DNA from: Lentisphaerae bacterium GWF2_38_69
Lineage (GTDB): Bacteria; Verrucomicrobiota; Lentisphaeria; Victivallales; GWF2-38-69
Direction: 5' to 3'
Assembly: GCA_001803205.1 (NCBI GenBank)
Contig: MHBE01000061.1
Span: 1 to 53,304 of the forward strand
DNA length: 53,304 nt
Shown here: piece by piece, positions 8,663-17,315 of the stretch
Numbering within the stretch: position 1 is the first letter of the stretch
Layout: the number at the start of each line of letters is the position of its first letter
Notes under the pieces: model-generated
What the model saw: only the letters and a program-made list of their open reading frames with translations
What the model was told of the DNA's origin: nothing
The model's database searches: none
Translations under genes and position numbers: made by a program

Positions 8663-8932
8663 ATGAGTAAAATTACTGTAACGCAATTAAAGAAATATTT
8701 GGAGGCGAGGTCAAAGGAAGAATTGCTTAAAGAGATTACTGAACTATTTGGCAAATCAGAGAATGTGCAGGACTATGTCAACAGAACTTATAAATACTAC
8801 TATATCAGGAAGGCCATATCAGATAGAGGCAGTACGATCGATTTTGGAGGTTGTGGAAAAGAAAAGGAGAAAGTTTCTTCTTGTGATGGCCACGGGGACA
8901 GGCAAAACCCGTACATGTATGGCTCTGATTGA
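8663..8932 (+). pseudogene. 5' fragment of a DUF6155-like gene fused out of frame to hsdR
   Basis: The first 45 residues (KITVTQLKKYLEARSKEEL and LFGKSENVQDY) resemble, from memory, the N-terminus of DUF6155-type small proteins. After about codon 37 the reading frame simply runs over hsdR sequence in the wrong frame, giving a low-complexity tail to a stop at 8932. The best reading is a deletion junction near 8755-8785: the start of this gene remains, and its 3' part and the 5' part of hsdR are lost. Whether the 89-residue product is made is unknown. Confidence 0.6.
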
Positions 8933-11126
8933 TGTGCTTATGCGTTCAAACTGGGTTCAGAAGGTTCTGTTTCTTGTTGATAGAATAGCATTAAGAGAAC
9001 AGGCTTTAGATGCTTTTAAAGAGCATCTTCCAAACGCTCCGATCTGGCCAAAGCAAGGAGAACCTGAGTTTGCATCGGACAGGCGAGTTTATGTAGCTAC
9101 ATATCCATCAATGTTGAATATCATAGAATCTGAAGAGTGTCCAATTACTCCGCATTACTTTGATCTTATTGTTGCAGATGAGAGTCATAGGTCAGTTTAT
9201 AATATTTATAAAAATATCTTTGATTATTTTGATGCTCTTCAGTTAGGATTAACTGCAACACCAAAAAACTGTATTGATCATAATACATTCAAATTATTTA
9301 ATTGTGATGACGGTTTGCCTACTTTTGCATATTCCTATGAAGAAGCAATTAATAATGTTCCACCTTACTTATCAGATTTTGAAGTTATTAAAATCAGGAC
9401 ACGATTTCAGCAGGAAGGGATAAACAGTGCTACGATTGCTGAGGTTGATAAGAAAAAGCTTCTCTCTGATGGTAAAGATCCGGATGAAATAAGTTTCGAA
9501 GGTACCGAACTAGAAAAGAAAGTATCCAATAAAGGAACTAATGTTTTAATAGTCCGGGAATTTATGGAGGAGTCTATCAAGGATCCTAATGGAGTTTTAC
9601 CCGGTAAGTCAATATTCTTTGCGCTTTCCAGAAAGCACGCATATCGATTATGTGAAGTATTTGATTCGCTGTATCCCGAATATATGGGGAAATTAGCGGA
9701 AGTTATCATCTCTGATGTTAAAGGTGTTCACGGGAAGGGCGGAATTCTGGATCGCTTTAAGAATTCAGATATGCCCAGGATTGCTATTAGCGTTGATATG
9801 CTTGATACTGGAATAGATGTCAGAGAGGTAGTTAATCTTGTATTTGCCAAGCCAGTCTTTTCCTACACTAAGTTCTGGCAGATGATTGGAAGAGGAACAA
9901 GAGTTCTCGATCCAAGTAAGATAAAGCCGTGGTGCCCGGTGAAAGACAAATTCCTCATCATGGATTGCTGGGAGAACTTCGAGTATTTTAAAATGCAGCC
10001 TAAAGGAAAGGAAGCTAAACCAACTATTCCGCTGCCTGTAAGACTTTTTACTGCACGCCTTGATAAGCTTACTGCGGCTCTTGAGAATGCTGACAAGGTA
10101 ATAGAAAGCAAAACAGTTGTTAAAATACGAACTGACATAAATACCCTGCCTGAAAATTCTGTAGTTGTCCTTGATAACCGCAAATACCTCGATACTCTCA
10201 AAGAGGACACATATTGGAGTAGTATCACACCTGAAAAAATAGGCTATCTCAGATCCAATATAGTGCCGATAATGAGGGTTAAGTCGGATTCAGATTTCAA
10301 AGCTATGCGATTTGAGTTAGATATTGTGGAACTATCTACAGCAAAGCTTCGTGAGGATAAAGACCGTTTTGAATATCTAAAGGAAGGTGTTCTTGAAACG
10401 ATTCAAAAGCTTCCTTTAACAATTAACATTGTAGCAAAAGAAAAAGCGTTTATTGATAAGTTATCAGCTCCTTTATTCTGGTCTTCATGCACTGATGAAG
10501 ATCTTGACGAGGTTGTGATACGCCTTGCGCCCCTAATGAAATTCATAGATACTGCGTCTTTGCCTGAAACAACGCTCAACCTTTTAGATCTGCTGACAGT
10601 TAAAGACTATATAGAATTCGGCCCCGAACATGAGCGTCTGGCTGTAAATAAATACCGCCTTAAGGTCGAGGAGATAGTTTATAATCTTGTTAAGACAAAT
10701 AGGCCGCTTCAGAAACTTCTCAATGGTGAGGAGCTAACAGAATCAGAAATAGAAGCTCTTGCAGACACGCTAAAAAACAGTCATCCGAATATCACCGAAC
10801 AGGATCTCAGAGAAAGTTATGATAATAAGAGAGCAAAGTTTATTCAATTCATTAAGCATATACTTGGAATTGAACCCCTTGCTACTTTTACTGAAACAGT
10901 CTCTTTTGCATTTGAAGAATTTATAAGAGAGCATAACAACTACAGTCAACAGCAGATTACATTCCTTCTTACTTTAAAGTCTTTTATTATGCAAAAAGGT
11001 AAAGCTGAAAAGAAAGATCTAATAGATGCTCCATTTACTCAATTGCACCCCCAGGGAATCAGAGGCATTTTTAATGCCCAGGAAATTAATGAGATAGTCC
11101 AACTCATTCAGACCTTAGCCGCATAA
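8748..11126 (+). CDS. hsdR: type I restriction enzyme R subunit lacking its N-terminal nuclease domain
   Basis: EcoEI-like HsdR motor subunit. Present are SGRPYQIEAV, Walker A MATGTGKTRT beginning at codon 47, VLFLVDRIALREQAL, DESHRS, GLTATP, DTGIDV, QMIGRGTRV, and a C-terminal domain to residue 792. Only about 46 residues precede Walker A. Full-length HsdR has some 150-300 residues there, including the D/ExK nuclease, and these are absent. The start is weak (TTG 8748 or ATG 8763) and lies inside the overlapping out-of-frame remnant at 8663. As it stands the protein could at most be an ATP-driven translocase, so the locus probably methylates but does not restrict. The rest of the ORF is clean, so the lesion is recent or the shortened protein is kept. 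Confidence 0.85.
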   Translation: MANQRMCRTMSTELINTTISGRPYQIEAVRSILEVVEKKRRKFLLVMATGTGKTRTCMALIDVLMRSNWVQKVLFLVDRIALREQALDAFKEHLPNAPIWPKQGEPEFASDRRVYVATYPSMLNIIESEECPITPHYFDLIVADESHRSVYNIYKNIFDYFDALQLGLTATPKNCIDHNTFKLFNCDDGLPTFAYSYEEAINNVPPYLSDFEVIKIRTRFQQEGINSATIAEVDKKKLLSDGKDPDEISFEGTELEKKVSNKGTNVLIVREFMEESIKDPNGVLPGKSIFFALSRKHAYRLCEVFDSLYPEYMGKLAEVIISDVKGVHGKGGILDRFKNSDMPRIAISVDMLDTGIDVREVVNLVFAKPVFSYTKFWQMIGRGTRVLDPSKIKPWCPVKDKFLIMDCWENFEYFKMQPKGKEAKPTIPLPVRLFTARLDKLTAALENADKVIESKTVVKIRTDINTLPENSVVVLDNRKYLDTLKEDTYWSSITPEKIGYLRSNIVPIMRVKSDSDFKAMRFELDIVELSTAKLREDKDRFEYLKEGVLETIQKLPLTINIVAKEKAFIDKLSAPLFWSSCTDEDLDEVVIRLAPLMKFIDTASLPETTLNLLDLLTVKDYIEFGPEHERLAVNKYRLKVEEIVYNLVKTNRPLQKLLNGEELTESEIEALADTLKNSHPNITEQDLRESYDNKRAKFIQFIKHILGIEPLATFTETVSFAFEEFIREHNNYSQQQITFLLTLKSFIMQKGKAEKKDLIDAPFTQLHPQGIRGIFNAQEINEIVQLIQTLAA

Positions 11127-11185
11127 AATAGGGCAATTATTTTGATAAATAGGGTAAAATAGAATTGACATTACCCTATTATAAT
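11127..11185 (+). promoter_or_regulatory. operator-like half-site array upstream of fic
   Basis: Three related 10-mers occur: AATAGGGCAA (11127-11136), AATAGGGTAA (11148-11157) and the exact inverse TTACCCTATT (11171-11180). The first two are 21 bp apart as direct repeats; the second and third form an inverted repeat with a 13-bp spacer. A TATAAT (11180-11185) abuts the last half-site. This suggests a promoter repressed by a dimeric protein, perhaps the Fic protein itself through its C-terminal winged helix. Confidence 0.6.
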
Positions 11186-11224
11186 GATTTAATGCCCCAA
11201 TTAGATTTACAGGAGATTATTTTT

Positions 11225-12274
11225 ATGCAATCATTGAAAACATTATATTTAGAAGGTTTAAAATTTACAGAGCCACAAATTTCCACGCTTAAAACCTTAG
11301 GTGAATACAAGGGGAAACAGGCTCTCTTCTTCCATCAAACTCCGGAAATTCTCAATTCCCTGAAGCAGATAGCTATTATTGAATCAAGCGAGTCATCAAA
11401 TAGACTTGAAGGTATAACTGCCCCACATAAAAGGATTGAAGGGTTAATCGTTAAAAATACAGAGCCAAGAAACCGTTCGGAACAGGAGATCGCCGGATAT
11501 AGGGACGCTCTAAATCTTATCCATGAATCATCCATCCACATGGGCTTTTCAATAAATGTGATTTTGCAGCTGCATTCTATGCTTTACCGCTATATGAACA
11601 TTAATGCCGGGTGCTGGAAGCTTTCGGAGAATGAGATTGTAGAAAAGAATCCTGACGGCACAATTAAAAGAGTAAGGTTTAAACCTGTCTCTGCCTTTGA
11701 TACTCCCCGGGCGATGGACGAACTTGCAAAAAATTATGATACTGCAATCAATTCAAACAAAGAGCCAGCCGTAATACTTCCTCTTGCAATATTGGATTTT
11801 CTTTGCATCCATCCATTCAGTGACGGCAATGGAAGGGTTTCCAGACTGCTTACTCTTATGATGCTTTATCACTTTGGATATGAGGTTGGAAGATTTATAA
11901 GCCTGGAAAGGATTTTTGAAGAATCCAAAGAGACATATTATGAAACTTTGGAGAAGAGTTCATTTAATTGGCATGAAGGAAAACATGATGTGATGCCCTG
12001 GCTTAATTATTTCTGGGGTGTGATGCTTAGAGCGTATAAGGAATTCGAAGAAAGAGTTGGAGAAATCAGGACGGGAAAAGGCTCAAAGACTGAGCAGATC
12101 AAACAAGCTGTATTACGCAGAATAGGTCCATTTTCCATATCAGATATAGAGCACGATTGCGCAGGTATCAGCAGAGATATGGTCAGACTTATTCTCAGAC
12201 AGCTTCGTGATGATAATATTATTGTTCCTCAGGGTAAAGGCAGAGGGGCAAAATGGATAGTAGTTTCTAAATAG
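11225..12274 (+). CDS. Fic family protein with N-terminal inhibitory helix and C-terminal winged HTH
   Basis: A 349-residue Fic AMP-transferase-type protein. The active motif HPFSDGNGRVSR starts at His196 and is complete. The inhibitory motif S-x3-E-G is present at Ser58-Glu62-Gly63 (SNRLEG), the intramolecular class. The C-terminal 50 residues (ISDIEHDCAGISRDMVRLIL) look like a winged helix. I chose ATG 11225 because AGGAG sits nine bases upstream (11211-11215). An upstream TTG at 11165 would lie inside the inverted-repeat operator. The gene sits between hsdR and hsdM, a frequent place for Fic genes in type I loci. Its targets are unknown. Confidence 0.87.
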   Translation: MQSLKTLYLEGLKFTEPQISTLKTLGEYKGKQALFFHQTPEILNSLKQIAIIESSESSNRLEGITAPHKRIEGLIVKNTEPRNRSEQEIAGYRDALNLIHESSIHMGFSINVILQLHSMLYRYMNINAGCWKLSENEIVEKNPDGTIKRVRFKPVSAFDTPRAMDELAKNYDTAINSNKEPAVILPLAILDFLCIHPFSDGNGRVSRLLTLMMLYHFGYEVGRFISLERIFEESKETYYETLEKSSFNWHEGKHDVMPWLNYFWGVMLRAYKEFEERVGEIRTGKGSKTEQIKQAVLRRIGPFSISDIEHDCAGISRDMVRLILRQLRDDNIIVPQGKGRGAKWIVVSK

Positions 12275-12297
12275 TAATAAGGCATTGAAGGTAAATT

Positions 12298-13854
12298 ATG
12301 TTGACTTCAAATATGAAATCTCTGATAAACTCGCTCTGGAATAAATTTTGGAGCGGTGGTATAGCAAATCCTCTGACTGCTATTGAACAAATATCATATC
12401 TTCTTTTTCTCCGTCGTCTGGATGAATTGGATGCAAAACTCATTAGTGATGCAGAGTTCACCGGAGAGAAATATTCATCTATTTTTGATGGGAAGTTTAA
12501 GATCCCAAACACTAATGAAGAAATTGATAGAGCCTCTCTCAGGTGGAGTTATTTTAAACAGATGGAAAGCGGCGAGATGCTTCATCATGTCCAGATGAAA
12601 GTATTTCCTTTCATAAAGCAGCTTAACGGTACTAATACAGCCTTTGCAAAGCATATGCAGGATGCTGTTTTTATAATTCCGAAACCATCTTTGCTTGTCG
12701 AAGCTATCAGCATCATAGATCAGCTTTACGGAGAGATTGAGAAACAGATGAAGAAAGGACAGATGTTCCATGATACACAGGGGGATATGTATGAATTCCT
12801 TCTTTCTGAAATAGCATCAGCAGGGAAAAACGGGCAGTTCAGGACACCAAGACATATAATTCAGTTAATGTGCGAACTTGTTAATCCACAGCTTCCGGAG
12901 ACAGTCTGCGATCTCACAAGCGGCACAGGCGGTTTTCTCCTCGGGGCATATCAACACATACTAACTCAATACACTTCTGAGAAATATCAGCAAAAAGATG
13001 AAAATGGATTTATCAGAGGTACTCTTGGCGACAAGATAACAAATGAAAAACTCTGGAAGCATCTTAAGGAAAATACATTCTTCGGTTATGACTTTGATTC
13101 AACCATGGTCAGGATATGCCTGATGAATCTGCTTTTGCATGGTATATCTAACCCTAATATTGAAAGAAGGGATACGCTCTCAAAGAACTATAATGAAGAT
13201 TCCAAATACAATGTCATCCTTGCCAATCCTCCATTTAAGGGAAGCATAGACAAGGGAGACATTAATGATACGCTTTCACTGAAGACAACCAAAACAGAAC
13301 TTCTATTCGTCAACCGCATAATTAATTCTCTCTGCTCCGGCGGAAGGGCAGCCGTAATTGTGCCGGATGGTGTTCTTTTCGGTTCAAGCAATGCCCACAA
13401 GGATTTGCGGAAAATGCTTCTTGAAAAGTGTGAACTCCAGGGAGTTATTTCGATGCCTTCAGGAGTATTCAAACCCTATGCCGGAGTCAGCACTGCTATA
13501 CTGGTATTTGTCAAAGGCGGAACGACTGAAAAGGTCTGGTTCTATGATATGCACTCAGATGGATACTCTCTTGATGATAAAAGAGATAAACTCGAAACTA
13601 GCGATCTGCCCGACATCGTTAAGGATTGGAAAGTCAGGCATAAATCAGATAATAGTGATCGCAAAGCTAAACACTTCTTCATTCCAATAAAAGAAATACT
13701 TGACAATAACTATGATTTGAGTATCAACCGCTACAAGGAAATCGCCTACGAACAGCCTGTTTACGATAAACCGGAAGTGATACTGGATAAATTGGAGAAG
13801 ATTGAGGAAGAAATTTCCTCTGATCTCAAACAATTAAAGGAAATGATTGGATGA
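12298..13854 (+). CDS. hsdM: type I restriction-modification system methyltransferase subunit
   Basis: N6-adenine DNA methyltransferase subunit of a type I system, 518 residues, full length. The N-terminal HsdM helical domain is present (NPLTAIEQISYLLFLRRLD). The SAM-binding motif I is DLTSGTGGF at residues 205-213 and the catalytic NPPF is at 310-313. It forms M2S with HsdS and methylates the asymmetric target. Its stop overlaps the hsdS start (ATGA), indicating translational coupling. It shows no damage, in contrast to hsdR. Confidence 0.95.
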   Translation: MLTSNMKSLINSLWNKFWSGGIANPLTAIEQISYLLFLRRLDELDAKLISDAEFTGEKYSSIFDGKFKIPNTNEEIDRASLRWSYFKQMESGEMLHHVQMKVFPFIKQLNGTNTAFAKHMQDAVFIIPKPSLLVEAISIIDQLYGEIEKQMKKGQMFHDTQGDMYEFLLSEIASAGKNGQFRTPRHIIQLMCELVNPQLPETVCDLTSGTGGFLLGAYQHILTQYTSEKYQQKDENGFIRGTLGDKITNEKLWKHLKENTFFGYDFDSTMVRICLMNLLLHGISNPNIERRDTLSKNYNEDSKYNVILANPPFKGSIDKGDINDTLSLKTTKTELLFVNRIINSLCSGGRAAVIVPDGVLFGSSNAHKDLRKMLLEKCELQGVISMPSGVFKPYAGVSTAILVFVKGGTTEKVWFYDMHSDGYSLDDKRDKLETSDLPDIVKDWKVRHKSDNSDRKAKHFFIPIKEILDNNYDLSINRYKEIAYEQPVYDKPEVILDKLEKIEEEISSDLKQLKEMIG

Positions 13855-15032
13855 ATATCAGAGAAGTAAAGCTTAATGAAATTGTAAATATATATTCCGG
13901 ACAAGGAGCCCCAAAAGAGTTTAGTGAATATGGTAGACCATTTATACGAGCAGGCTCTTTAGAAAAATTACAAAATGGAGATAGTGAGTTTACATGCGAG
14001 CTACTAAATAATGAATTGGCAGAAAAATATAAAATGAGTTTATATCCTAAAAATTCAATTGTTTTCCCCAAAAGCGGCATGTCTGCAAAAATTGGTAGAA
14101 TTTATAAGCTAAAAAATGATTGCTATGTAGTTAATCATTTAGCTGTTGTAGTATCTAACAATAAAAACAAAGTGGATCCTTCGTATTTGGGAAAATGGTT
14201 TTACTACAATCCGCCTTCTAGATTAATTGCAAACGATTCTTATCCATCAATAAAGTTATCGCAACTTAACAATATTCAAATTCTACTCCCAACTTTACCC
14301 GAACAAAAGCAAATAGTTGAAATTCTCGATCGTGCCGATTCTTTGCGACAAAAACGCCGCGAATCAATAAAACTCCTCGATGAATTTCTCCGCTCCACCT
14401 TCCTCGAAATGTTCGGCGAATTTGAAAAGAAAAAATGGCCTCAATTAAAAATGATAGATCTGGCTAAAAGAAAGAAAGGAAGCATGAGAACTGGTCCCTT
14501 TGGAAGTTCTTTGCTTCATAGTGAGTTTGTTAAAGAGGGTATTGCAGTTTTAGGAATAGATAATGCTGTAGAAAATTACTTTACTTGGAAGGAACGAAGA
14601 TTTATTACTCCTGAAAAATACGAAAAATTGAAACAATATACAGTTTATCCCGAAGATATAATTATAACAATTATGGGTACTTTAGGTCGTTCTGCTGTCG
14701 TACCTGACAATATACCAACAGCAATTAATACAAAACATCTTGCGTGTATTACTATTGATAAAAAAATTGCTAACCCATATTTTGTTGTTTATTCAATCCA
14801 GTCTGATCCTGATGTTGTACATCAACTCAATAACAAACGAAGAGGTGCAATAATGGATGGATTAAATCTTACAATTATCAAACATCTCAAATTTAATCTG
14901 CCTCCATTAGCTTTACAGGAAACATTTGTTGGAATAATGAAACAGACTGAAGCCCTCAAGAAAAAGCTAGAGACAAGCCAGATCGAACTCGATAATCAAT
15001 TCAACGCCCTCATGCAAAGGTACTTTGGATAA
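13851..15032 (+). CDS. hsdS: type I restriction-modification specificity subunit
   Basis: 393-residue DNA-recognition subunit with the expected two target-recognition domains. TRD1 spans about residues 1-145. The central conserved helix begins at LPTLPEQKQIVEILDRAD and runs to LDEFLRSTFLEMF. TRD2 spans about 200-345 and starts with a TGPFGSSLLHSEF motif. The C-terminal conserved helix begins LPPLALQETF. Overlaps hsdM by 4 nt. Intact, so the pair should still produce a methylation pattern. Confidence 0.94.
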   Translation: MNIREVKLNEIVNIYSGQGAPKEFSEYGRPFIRAGSLEKLQNGDSEFTCELLNNELAEKYKMSLYPKNSIVFPKSGMSAKIGRIYKLKNDCYVVNHLAVVVSNNKNKVDPSYLGKWFYYNPPSRLIANDSYPSIKLSQLNNIQILLPTLPEQKQIVEILDRADSLRQKRRESIKLLDEFLRSTFLEMFGEFEKKKWPQLKMIDLAKRKKGSMRTGPFGSSLLHSEFVKEGIAVLGIDNAVENYFTWKERRFITPEKYEKLKQYTVYPEDIIITIMGTLGRSAVVPDNIPTAINTKHLACITIDKKIANPYFVVYSIQSDPDVVHQLNNKRRGAIMDGLNLTIIKHLKFNLPPLALQETFVGIMKQTEALKKKLETSQIELDNQFNALMQRYFG

Positions 15033-15035
15033 CTT

Positions 15036-16457
15036 ATGGATTGGATTAAGATATCAAAGATTTTATTGAAATATTGGTATGCCAAAACTACTTATTGGTT
15101 TTTGATGTTTTGTCTCGTTATATGGAGTGTTGCTTTGTATTTATTTTATATTTCAATATCCCAAATTATATGCGAAGCGATACAGTCTATAAGTAAGTCA
15201 ATTCTGATTAAGACAACAGGTATAGTATTTATAGTCGGTATCTTGTTAATAGTATTATTTTGGTTTAGATCGAGAAAATTGCCAAAATACAAAAAGGGTG
15301 AAATTGGAGTTTTATTTGCGCCATTTAAGGCTAACGGAGAATGTGATCCTGAGATTGTAGATTTATCCAAGAGACTACAGTTCGATCTGTTATCTAGAGA
15401 AGGAATGGATAATGTCATATGCAATAGACTTCCATTTAATCATATGATAACAAACGATAATGAAGCAAAAAAATTATTGGAAAACACAAAGGCATCAATA
15501 ATCATTCACGGTAAATTTGACCATGGGAATTTAAATAATAAAGAAGTCAAAGGATTTTTAAGTATCAGCTTTACTGTTTGGGGATTGAACTGGGGAATAC
15601 TCAAAGAGTCTGAAAGATCTTTTATTATAGGCAGCATTGGGCCAAGACAATTTATCTCTTTTAATGAGAATAGTTTTAAAGATGAAGACATTGTTGTTAA
15701 TAATATAAATGACTTAAGCTTATATCTTATTTCATTGAGCTTTATTCTTAATAGAGACGTTAATAAAGCCATAGAAATTCTAGATGGGTTAAGAAATAAA
15801 CATATCGCATCGAATAATCGGAATATTAAAAGGTTTATTATAGGGATTAATTCTCACTTGACATTCTGTTATGACTTTTTGATTAACAAGTTATATAAAG
15901 ATCAAATCATAGTCAATATTACTCAATCTCATATCAATAATCATATGAGTCAGTTTCTTGAATTTACTAGAAAGAGATTAGCTGTATCTAATGATAACAT
16001 TTCTTATCATTTAGCCATGTCCATCTACAACTTTCATTCTATGAATATAGACAAAGCCAAAAGCAGCTTATCTAGAATAGAAATTACAGATAAAAGTGAT
16101 AATAATTTCCATCTAAAAAATATCTCTTTAGCTTTTTTGCATATGTGGGAAATAAACTACAAGAGAAGCCTTGAGTTTTATAGGAAAAGTAGCTATTGGA
16201 TGAAGAAAATTTCCAAGGATGAAAATCTCAAAAAGATAACAGACGATGTTCTTATATTTATTGAGTCAGTTTTACTGGTTAATCCAGACAAATATTATTT
16301 GTATTTTTCGATGGGTTTCATTAGTGAACATTGTAACAAGGAAGAAATAGCTCTTTCCAATTATCGAATTTTCTTAGAAAAAAATCAAGGCGTGGATAAT
16401 GCATTAAAGCAACATGCAGATAAATATTTAGCAAAACATGTTACTCTTATAGAATAA
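15036..16457 (+). CDS. membrane-anchored helical-repeat protein, candidate defence component
   Basis: No named family recognised. Two hydrophobic segments near the N-terminus (about residues 20-41 and 56-77) predict a hairpin anchor. A mixed alpha/beta domain follows from about residue 88 (GEIGVLFAPFK, later ASIIIHGKFD), faintly like the TolB/FlgO-type N-terminal fold. Residues 230-473 are helical and TPR-like, for example the block ending EIALSNYRIFLEKN. It starts 3 nt after hsdS and ends 8 nt before an Abi_C gene, so the three are probably co-transcribed. I infer a membrane sensor or effector partnered with the Abi_C protein; this is not established. The coding sequence is more AT-rich than its neighbours. 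Confidence 0.75.
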   Translation: MDWIKISKILLKYWYAKTTYWFLMFCLVIWSVALYLFYISISQIICEAIQSISKSILIKTTGIVFIVGILLIVLFWFRSRKLPKYKKGEIGVLFAPFKANGECDPEIVDLSKRLQFDLLSREGMDNVICNRLPFNHMITNDNEAKKLLENTKASIIIHGKFDHGNLNNKEVKGFLSISFTVWGLNWGILKESERSFIIGSIGPRQFISFNENSFKDEDIVVNNINDLSLYLISLSFILNRDVNKAIEILDGLRNKHIASNNRNIKRFIIGINSHLTFCYDFLINKLYKDQIIVNITQSHINNHMSQFLEFTRKRLAVSNDNISYHLAMSIYNFHSMNIDKAKSSLSRIEITDKSDNNFHLKNISLAFLHMWEINYKRSLEFYRKSSYWMKKISKDENLKKITDDVLIFIESVLLVNPDKYYLYFSMGFISEHCNKEEIALSNYRIFLEKNQGVDNALKQHADKYLAKHVTLIE

Positions 16458-16465
16458 GGTATCAA

Positions 16466-17221
16466 ATGAATATCTATGATGGAATAAATACTGATTATGA
16501 TAAGGCCGTAGCTTTAGTTAGAATTCTAGAGTCATGTGCTACGGGTGGGGAAAGGCACGAAAATAAGTTTATTGAAATTCGGGGATATTTTTATCAATCA
16601 CCGAAATATAAGAATTATATGCCAAGATGGATGAATTCTATTTTTACAATTAATAATTTTTGGAACTTCATCAAACCCAAATTTAATCACTATTTCGAGA
16701 GAAGAGATTTTATATCGTCAGAGTTTACTCCTCTAATAAATCACTGCAATGAGCAGAGTTCTTTAATCCAAAATCAAAATGTGATAATAACTGATTTCAA
16801 TAGCTATGTTATTAATGAGAACTGGACAAATATGTTAGCCAGAGTAGAAAATGATCCTAAAGGAGCAATTACTTTAGCTAGGTCTTTGGTTGAAAGTGTT
16901 TGTAAACACATTCTTGATGATCTATTGGAAAACTATACAAAAGATGAGTTGCTTGCATCGTTATATAAAAAAGCCGCTAAAATATTAAACCTTACTCCAG
17001 AACAACATGATATTCAGATTATTAAAAACATCTTAGGTGGATGTAGTAGTATTGTGAAAGGTTTAGAAGAGTTTAGAAACATCTATGGAGATGCTCATGG
17101 AAAAGGCCAAAATCAATCAAATCCTCTTTCTAGGCATGCCCGTCTTGCAGTGAATGCATCCGGCACATTATGCTTATTCCTAATAGAAACTTTCAATCAT
17201 AACAAAGCCAGTAGGGAATGA
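16466..17221 (+). CDS. Abi_C (abortive infection C-terminal) domain protein
   Basis: 251-residue protein. Its second half (about 112-251) matches the Abi_C pattern: ITLARSLVESVCKHILDD, a LYKKAAKILNLTPEQHD block, ILGGCSSIVKGLEEFRN, GDAHGKG, and a C-terminal RHARLAVNASGTLCLFL. This domain is associated with phage abortive-infection proteins, but its biochemistry is not settled. The N-terminal 110 residues are of unknown type. It is 8 nt downstream of the membrane/helical-repeat gene with the same low GC, so the two look like one unit inserted after hsdS. Confidence 0.82.
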   Translation: MNIYDGINTDYDKAVALVRILESCATGGERHENKFIEIRGYFYQSPKYKNYMPRWMNSIFTINNFWNFIKPKFNHYFERRDFISSEFTPLINHCNEQSSLIQNQNVIITDFNSYVINENWTNMLARVENDPKGAITLARSLVESVCKHILDDLLENYTKDELLASLYKKAAKILNLTPEQHDIQIIKNILGGCSSIVKGLEEFRNIYGDAHGKGQNQSNPLSRHARLAVNASGTLCLFLIETFNHNKASRE

Positions 17222-17256
17222 TATGGATCCAATAACGGGCATAAGCTTAATCCTAA

Positions 17257-17278
17257 CTTTGATACCTTTCTATCAAAG
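17257..17278 (+). other. inverted repeat between abi and rhuM genes
   Basis: CTTTGATA (17257-17264) and its exact reverse complement (17271-17278) are separated by 6 nt. No T-run follows, so it is more like a protein site or mRNA hairpin ahead of the RhuM gene than a terminator. Confidence 0.4.
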
Positions 17279-17315
17279 AGAAAGGGATAGCTTTGATTTA
17301 ACTTAAATTAATAAT

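Noticed and set aside
8663-8932. An intact 89-aa gene
   Set aside because: The second half is hsdR sequence read in the wrong frame and is compositionally odd; only the first 45 codons look like protein.
11165-11185. TTGACA ... TATAAT as a sigma-70 promoter for fic
   Set aside because: The spacer is only 9 bp, far from 16-18. The TATAAT may still serve as a -10, but the TTGACA is not its partner.
15036-16457. Calling the membrane/helical-repeat gene a TIR or nuclease effector
   Set aside because: No catalytic motif of either kind is visible; only the membrane hairpin and helical-repeat character can be supported.
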